Shown one piece after another: positions 57,080 through 64,000 of a stretch of 64,000 bases of DNA. Position 1 is the first letter of the stretch. The number at the start of each line of letters is the position of its first letter. The stretch lies in contig JASAMV010000616.1 of the NCBI GenBank assembly GCA_030248065.1, positions 1 through 64,000 on the forward strand, written 5' to 3'. Source of the stretch: Rhynchonema sp. JSB1_4 (lineage: Eukaryota; Nematoda; Chromadorea; Monhysterida; Xyalidae). A program made the position numbers and the translations under genes. Below the pieces are notes generated by a model. The model searched no databases. It saw nothing but the letters and a program-made list of their open reading frames with translations, and was not told where the DNA came from.

Positions 57080-57802
57080 CGAAGCCAGGTACCAGGTACA
57101 CCTGTATATTTAGGCTTCATGGTGACCCTGGTCTGGAATGTATTTGCTAGTGTGTTGTGTTTATTGCACAGCTGACATGTCTAGCGTTGGCCAAAGCCAA
57201 ACTCATATTTCCGCACGGGGAGCCTCTTGAACGTTGTCAGGTTTTGGTATACAAGGTTTGTGGCTGTTGGTCAGTTGTGGTGCTGAGGCTTAATCGCGAT
57301 ATCCCATAGAGCATTGAAATTAAACGACTTTCAGAAGCTTCATGTTGGTGCCAAAAGCAGTTCCACAGCCCCATAAATTCAGGACGGGTCTCAAAACGGG
57401 ATTTCGCGGTCGGTTTGACGAACAGGTGTGATCCAGTTTATCATTAGCGACCATTAAATATGCACCGCACAAAAATCAACGGAAGCCACCCACCGCAAAT
57501 TCGTGCGTAAATGTTGCTTTAGTGCATCACAACGCACGCCTAATTTCATCCATATTATGGGGCGTGGATCGTGGTGGGGAACCCAGCAAGAAATTGGGTT
57601 CAATGGGTCCAGTTTCGGAGCATTGTCCCAAAAAAAAACGGTTCACATATATTTTTGACCCCAAGGTCACCTTGCCCCCGGTATAAACAACAGCCACCTG
57701 CTGAGCTAATAGTAATAATAACACAATACCACCCCGTAATACAACACCAGTGGTGAGGAGAGCCAAAAAATCGAATCCCTCTGGCGTCCCATACCGTCTC
57801 AT
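57080..57802 (-). CDS. Tentative 5' exons of the collagen gene (transmembrane segment)
   Basis: 57802-57671 opens with ATG and encodes MRRYGTPEGFDFLALL, then a hydrophobic span GIVLLLLLAQQVAVVY flanked by arginine on the cytosolic side, the layout of a type II membrane anchor; it ends AAG|GTGACC in phase 0. A possible 22-nt exon at 57101-57080 (acceptor ATATACAG, donor GTTGAT; VYLVPGF plus G) would enter in phase 0 and leave in phase 1, exactly what exon 54623-54598 needs. The fit is attractive because MACIT collagens have such an anchor, but short exons can match by chance. Confidence 0.3.
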
Positions 57803-60800
57803 CGAAACAGAAAAAATCTCATTTTCTTAACACATAAATAAATATGCTGCGCTATTTAACGAAGATTTACACAGAAAAAATCGCAGATGCGAGACCCCTT
57901 GAAGAATCAAATAAACAGGCACGCAAAATGTGCGTGTTTGCTCACTGTTTTGACTAATTGACCGGAACCGACAGTGTTGTTATTATATAACACGTGTGAA
58001 AACATTAAAAATGTGTGACTTTTGGAACATTTAGTTGGGTACCATTGAGAAAAAGCGTTTTCAATGCAAGTGCCCCACCCCAGATCTTCACAGGATGCGC
58101 CAAATGCTTTTTTCTTGCTCCACAATGCTTTGAGAAAATGGACGCGCGGCGCGATCACCCACAGCGAGCAGTATTGTGGAAATACACATTGATGTTTGTG
58201 AGGCTTCTTTTGTGTATGTAAACTTTGTCAAACAAACCATTTACAAACACACAATTGGCTTTCAACGCAGGTTTGAAACCCGACCCCCAGAACACAATGG
58301 TCAGCGGAACGCTATGTGCACAAAACCATTTGGTACTTCTTCGTACTGAAGAAAAAGAGCAAGACCCTCCCCCAGCCAAGGACACCAAACAGCACAATGC
58401 ACCTTTTCCACATATCTTTCACCCGTAGGTGTGTCTGTCGCTTCATTTGCGGATAAGCAAACAACAATCGAATATAAATATAAACTTCATTCGTCTTCTT
58501 AGCGACGACGCAAAAGTTCAAACTTTATATCCAACCGACTCTCAGACCCAGCGACCCAGGGCTATTTTGAAGGTGTCAGTTGGGTCCAAGTGACGTTGTA
58601 AGCTTAGACACTTTAAGCGGCGTAGTGCTATAGCCGATTGTTAAGCGGAAATCAAACAGACATAACTTTGCGCACTTACACTTTCAACAAACATTGTTGT
58701 TATGTGTATACAGTACACCACACCCCAAGCAACCAAAACTGCACGCACAGTAGAATCTGTGAAGTGCTATTTCAGAAACACCCCCTGCTCTTGTTAACCC
58801 ATATTCTGATGTTCACATGAGCTAAATTGAGCAGAAAAATTCTCGTCCCGTAATAATATTATGAGCACGAGTAATTAGTGATTCGCTGGGGTCTGCCAGC
58901 AGAGGTCAACGAAACGCATGCGTTGTGTTGGGTACGGGTTCAAAAAGACCCAACCCACAAAATATGGGTGTACCGAATAGATTGTTCACGACGTCCAGGG
59001 ACAATTGCGCAATGCATATTTTTGGCCAAAAAGAACCCTTCCTGATCCGATTACTAAACATACCCTTGCGACGGTCGCCCCATTGAAAAGGACCCATGAT
59101 GAGGGTGAGGCTCATTTGCATATTATGATCATAGACAGTTCTGGGTCCAATTTAATAAAACTCGAAATTTAGTCCTTTGAGTCGAGAGCCATGCTGGTTA
59201 TAAAACTGTACATGCAAAACTGCATTGAAATCTCATTTTTGTTGCTTGTTGTTTTAATTCAAATGCAATTGGTCACACACACACGTTCAAAATAAGCTAG
59301 AGAGTTCTTAACTCCAACTGGTATTTTCAACCATGACATTCAAGGAAATGGGGCCCAACAATTTGAACTGTCAGGGCTATATAGCAATACACAGCGCCAA
59401 GAGGTGTCAGTGATCATGTACCGAATCGCAATTTATGCAAGAATAATTTATAGCCCAGTCGATTCAGTACAAATTTCGAGTGGTTTGCGCCCTTTAAAGA
59501 TCTAAAGATCATGATCAAAGGAATGCAAACCGCCCCCAAGACGGGGGTGCCTCCGTTCGCTCTGTGCTTGAATCTGCTGACTTTAGGTACACGCAGCAGG
59601 ACCCGCCTCAGGTCAAAACCTGACATCTGCATTAAAGTGCGCACGACGTATGTATACGTACATATGCATATCCTATTAAAGGGCTACCTCCACATTGCGC
59701 TTATCAGCACGTCTCAATCAGGCGCCTGTATGACGCGCAAATTAATGTTATTAGAACATCAAACTTTGCTTGTTATGTCACTACGTCGTCAAAATGGTCC
59801 CTCATCTGTGCACTGTCACTCATCTGTACACAAACGAAAGAGTGCTTTTTGAGCAAGCAGACTTGTTGTATTCCTACGCTGACGTGGAATAATTTTTGTG
59901 AGCTTTTTACAGCCAAAGATCTGGCCAGACATCGTATAAGTTGAGCTATATTTACAAACTTGTAAAAGATGCTACATGCAAGCAAACAAGCATATTTTGG
60001 CTGTAGTGTTCAAAGTGTATGTGCTAGTGAGTGCTTGATCATTGTATAGCATCAAAATGGAACTTAACACTTTCACAATATGGCACTCAGAAAGAGCCGC
60101 GAAGAGCGTCTTTAAGCTACTTCCATTTAAAGATTCAAATATATATGAGAAGCGGTCATGCGTACCAGGTGGACAATGGCATTCGAATTGTAGTGCCCTT
60201 GGTGCACGTTGGGTGTCATTCTGCGGTTGAACATGTTGACCCATCGATTCGAAATGTGCGCGAAGCTGAAAACATTGTCAGAAATACATTTTTGGAACCA
60301 TTAAAAACCTTGTTGTGGACTTGCTTTTTCCTGGAAAATCATCAGTTCCGCTGCCCCCCACGCACAAACGATTTTTCATCTTTTCACACGTCAACGCCTT
60401 AGTTGCGGCAAACCAACACTGGGCGCAACAGTCAACACTTTGCCAATAAGAATGCAAAGCAGCCGAACACTGCCAATAATTTAGGACAGAGACCATCGTT
60501 TTTTATGCGTTCCAAAGTCACTGCTGGGTTCAAAGTGCTGCGCAAACTGTTAGCAAGATATAAAACAGCCGAAAAAAGTGAGAAATTTACGCGTAACCAT
60601 TAAAGAGAGGCCCGAAATTCCAAAGTTTGCCCATTTGCCGAACTGCTGAGATAACACAAACTCGTAAATTTGAACTGCCGCCTTTTTATGCATTTGGTCT
60701 TTGTTGTATATGTGGCTTGACTCAGTCATCAGACAATGCACTCCGCACGCCCTCAAAAAACTTTCACTTGGGTCCTTTTTTCAAGTCGCAACAATAGCAC

Positions 60801-63475
60801 GTTTTCACACACATACACACTGTTGATCAGTTCAAATAGCGAGAACGCACACCAAGTTGAGTGAGTTCATTTAATTTACAGAATCAATTTCATCTGATAG
60901 GGTTCACTTTTTTCATACGGATTTTGCATTGTGCGAAGTTATTGAACCTCATTCGTCAAAGCACTCAATATGGCCGTTCGGTATTTTTGTTCGCCCGAGA
61001 AACAAGACGGAAAATAAGGGCACTGAAGTGAAAAGGTGCAAAATGTTCGAGACAGGGTTCCACTTTACATAAGTGCATTGTATAAATTGTAAAGAAAGGT
61101 GTCCCGGCCACAAGATGGCACAAGTCGGCTGAGGTAGGTGGTCGTTTTACAGGGCCATTTTACGGCTGTGGCTGCACAACATAAATATTTAGATTGAATA
61201 ATGCGGAAACAAAGTGGATCGCGTTACACACTCACAACACTTGCCATTTGCTCTTTGCTGAATTTTGGGCACCCTCCATTTAGGTGACACAAAGTCATGG
61301 GTTAAAATTTTGTGGGCCCCAAAATCAGCTCAAAATCTTTCACGACATGAAAACTGCAGTTTCCAAATAATTACGCAGCTGAGGTGACGTGTTGTCTACC
61401 CGGATGCCCACTGGCCCGGTGGTACCAGCCTCAGACCACATGTTTGACCCCGAGCGAACACCAACGTAGGTGAAACTTGGGTTCCTTCAATGTGTCTCCA
61501 AATAATTGCCAATTTTACCTCCGAAACTAAAATTCCCCAGATGGTACTCGAATAAGGAAAGGCGGACAGCCGAAATCTTGCGGATTAACGTCACAAAGAA
61601 AAGATTTTCACAAAATTTTAACTGTTTTCTGTTCGCATTTAATGATGCCAGGTTACTGGTGTGCCCAGTTTTTTGTGTTCTCTTTGAATTTGTACCATTG
61701 AGTGTTTCATACTTTTCGGACCTAGGCCTATTTGAAGACAGCCAACAGCTTGTGTGTGTGTACGTGTGGTGAACAGAAGCGAGTAAAAAATCGCCTCCAC
61801 TTAGTAGAAGTTTGCAAGCACAATAGCGGGTGGTATTAGCGACAGATTTATCAGTCAACTTTTTTGGGTACGCAAATACACGTATACTGTACACGTAATG
61901 TATTCGTTCGTAAAAACCGTTATGCGACACCCAAAAAACATTTCACACAACACTGCGGTTACTCAGACGAAAAGTGACACGGCATCTCGTGGCACAATCC
62001 ATCAAGGCACTGCCAAAAATTTGGCGTCGAAAAATTTGCGCAAGAAAAATCACAAATGTCTTATCAAGCAAAAATGTGTCCACCTCACCCTGGCTTTCAG
62101 GCTAGCAGCCTTTCTGCAATTTTACAGGGTGTTCCATAAATTTGAGACGCCGCCACCCGTAAAAAGGTGTTCACTCTGTCACCCAATGAAGCGAGCGCAA
62201 CTTCTGCGTCCGGGAGTTTGGTCAATTAATCTTGTCTTCAGGTTTCCCTGGCTTGTGTATGTACAGTGTGTGTGGGTGGGGTGGCTAACTGTGGTGAGGG
62301 GTTTAGTCAGAATCCGTTTCTGGTTGGCTACGTTGTGGAAACCGTCCACTACCACGTAAGAACTGTGGTAAACTGCGCCATTTGTCTGCACAATAATACG
62401 TTTACCTTGCTTAAAATGATACCTAATCCCCATCGGAAATGACTCAGCCCGAAAATTTGTGGAATTGACTCCACACGTGACGATCGTGAACACCATATGT
62501 ACACGGCTTGCAATTGGTACATAACCCGGGAAATTTTAACCACCTTGGAACACAGAACAGGAATTATCCAAGGCACACAAACAACCACAATGACGAAATT
62601 ATACTATGACGAAGTTCCACGCATGAAAATATTTTCAGTCAATCATGATGATCCATCGTGTCAAACTAACCAACGCTCATGTACCAAACTTGGCTCTTTC
62701 AATTTGCGGACCTTTCTCAGCACTCCCACACACACTGACCAGAAATGCATATAATTTCAAAGTCAATATATTATCAAGGAAGCACCAGCCAGACTGTGAG
62801 CCATTTCTGTGAGCAAAACGTGCAAAACTCATTACTGCTGATTTTATTGCCGAAACTTGGCCGCAACACGCTTGTCTAGTGGCGATAATCATATTCGTCA
62901 GTCTGCGCATAAGTGAGCCATTTTTTCTCTGTGTGTCATCTTTTCACCGGGTGGCCCAAAAGAGTTGAGTACGTTTGTGAAATTATGTTTCCATACGTGG
63001 AGATCTCGCCTTTTGGAACCCACCATTTACACACTTATCGCGCCAGAAACAAGCATTCAACTTTACACAACAAGTGCCGCGCTACTCACAGCTGACCTGA
63101 AGCTTTGTTGGGACCTAAAAATGACGTAAACTTTACACACACCACGAAGATTACCCCCAACGCCTTCGAGCCCGAAAAACTTTCCGCAAATGGCCAGAGT
63201 ATTAGTTGGCAGAGGCACCCATTGGCAAAAGTACACCTTCGACACTTTTGGGCAATATTGAATAAAACAAAGAACACGACGACGTCTCTATTGTTGCGCA
63301 TTATTTTTGTTGCCGTTATAAACGAAAAAACGTATACTTTTTTGTGAATTGTCAGCGAAAATGTTTCTTTCCGTCTGTCAGACTATGCTGCTATACAGCA
63401 TCCACACACTAGAAATCGCGCGGTGTGAGATGGACAAAAACAGGTGTCAAAACGGCGGCTGAAAGATACATGATG

Positions 63476-63498
63476 TATAGTCCAACCACCAGCTCATG
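63476..63498. repeat. Solitary end of the TATAG-CTCATGG miniature element
   Basis: TATAGTCCAACCACC followed by AGCTCATG matches the left end of the 1227-1559 element at nearly every base. No partner end was found in the remaining 500 bp, so it is a truncated copy or is cut by the window edge. Confidence 0.6.
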
Positions 63499-64000
63499 AG
63501 ACGACTTTTTTTAAAGCTCGCCACACAAAAAGCATCGACACACGAAAACAAAAGAAAGAGGGGGGAAAAACACCCGGAAAGAAAAAAAACGCGGGAAAAA
63601 ACCCAAACCAAAGACTTACATTGATATTGTCGCGTTGTTTTTTAAGTCAGTTACCCATCTGGGTGGCAAGGAAAAACAACAGTCAGATGAGGCAAAAAAT
63701 TAGTGGCTTGCGGATAAGCAGCCTTTCTCGCACAACCTATGCAGCGAAGTTCCGCAAATAAAAGGCCAGAAACGCAATGCCCGACTCCCGTAAAAACATA
63801 CCGTTCCAAAACGATATGCAAGATCCATCTTGCACACCAAAAAAGGCCAACAGTAAGATGCATAACTGCAGACGTTACCGTAAGTGGTGTACAACCGCAA
63901 TGCAACCAAGTCAGATAACCAATTATCGAGGTAAACTCTGGCCATATGGAATGTCGAAAAATGTGCAAAGCCGACGTTTTTTGCACTTTGCAGATGAAAA

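Larger units (their letters stand above)
54624..64000. other. Gene-poor region upstream of the collagen gene
   Basis: Apart from the tentative exons at 57080-57802 I can support no coding exon. The stretch is moderately AT-rich with many short open frames lacking family character. It probably holds the collagen promoter and long 5' introns. An isolated end of the TATAG-CTCATGG miniature element (TATAGTCCAACCACC then AGCTCATG) lies at 63476-63498. Confidence 0.4.

Overview
The window is nuclear DNA from an invertebrate, most likely a nematode. Nearly every gene is split by introns whose 3' ends read TTTCAG or TTTTCAG (or YTTACAG) and whose 5' ends read GTAAG, GTGAG or GTTGGT. Sequence between genes and inside introns is sprinkled with TTAGGC/GCCTAA words, the nematode telomere unit. 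Protein content (SLC2-like carriers, a K-Cl cotransporter, a transmembrane-type collagen with a conserved C-terminal cysteine knob) is metazoan. I cannot name the species. All gene models below were assembled by hand from splice sites, reading phase and family similarity. Every listed exon chain keeps an open frame to a stop.

Layout: (1) 55-6291, minus: a complete 11-exon sugar-porter-type MFS carrier. (2) 7643-8232, plus: a four-exon gene for a small secreted protein. (3) 9648-17626, minus: a complete 29-exon K-Cl cotransporter (SLC12A4-7 type, 1103 aa), with a likely second promoter and two alternative first exons at 26601-27116. (4) 17954-18587, minus: a two-exon polyglutamine protein of unknown function just upstream of the cotransporter. 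(5) 18.6-34.7 kb: no confident gene apart from the alternative exons; short inverted-repeat elements. (6) 34707-39690, minus: a complete nine-exon zeta-crystallin/quinone-oxidoreductase-like enzyme with a probable mitochondrial presequence. Its first intron holds a nest of miniature transposons, including a hAT-type element with intact 8-bp target duplication. (7) 40172-44199, minus: a complete eight-exon paralogue of gene 1. (8) 46128-54623, minus: 24 exons of a collagen of the membrane-associated (MACIT, COL-99-like) type, 5' end uncertain. (9) 55-64 kb: no convincing gene except tentative collagen 5' exons.

The genes do not form one pathway. Three are membrane transporters, but nothing in the sequence links them functionally. 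The most unusual material is non-coding: many miniature inverted-repeat elements, most of them in introns, a dispersed decamer TGATGTTTCA present 13 times exactly, and a strand-biased GTTACA word that saturates the cotransporter introns but not its neighbours.
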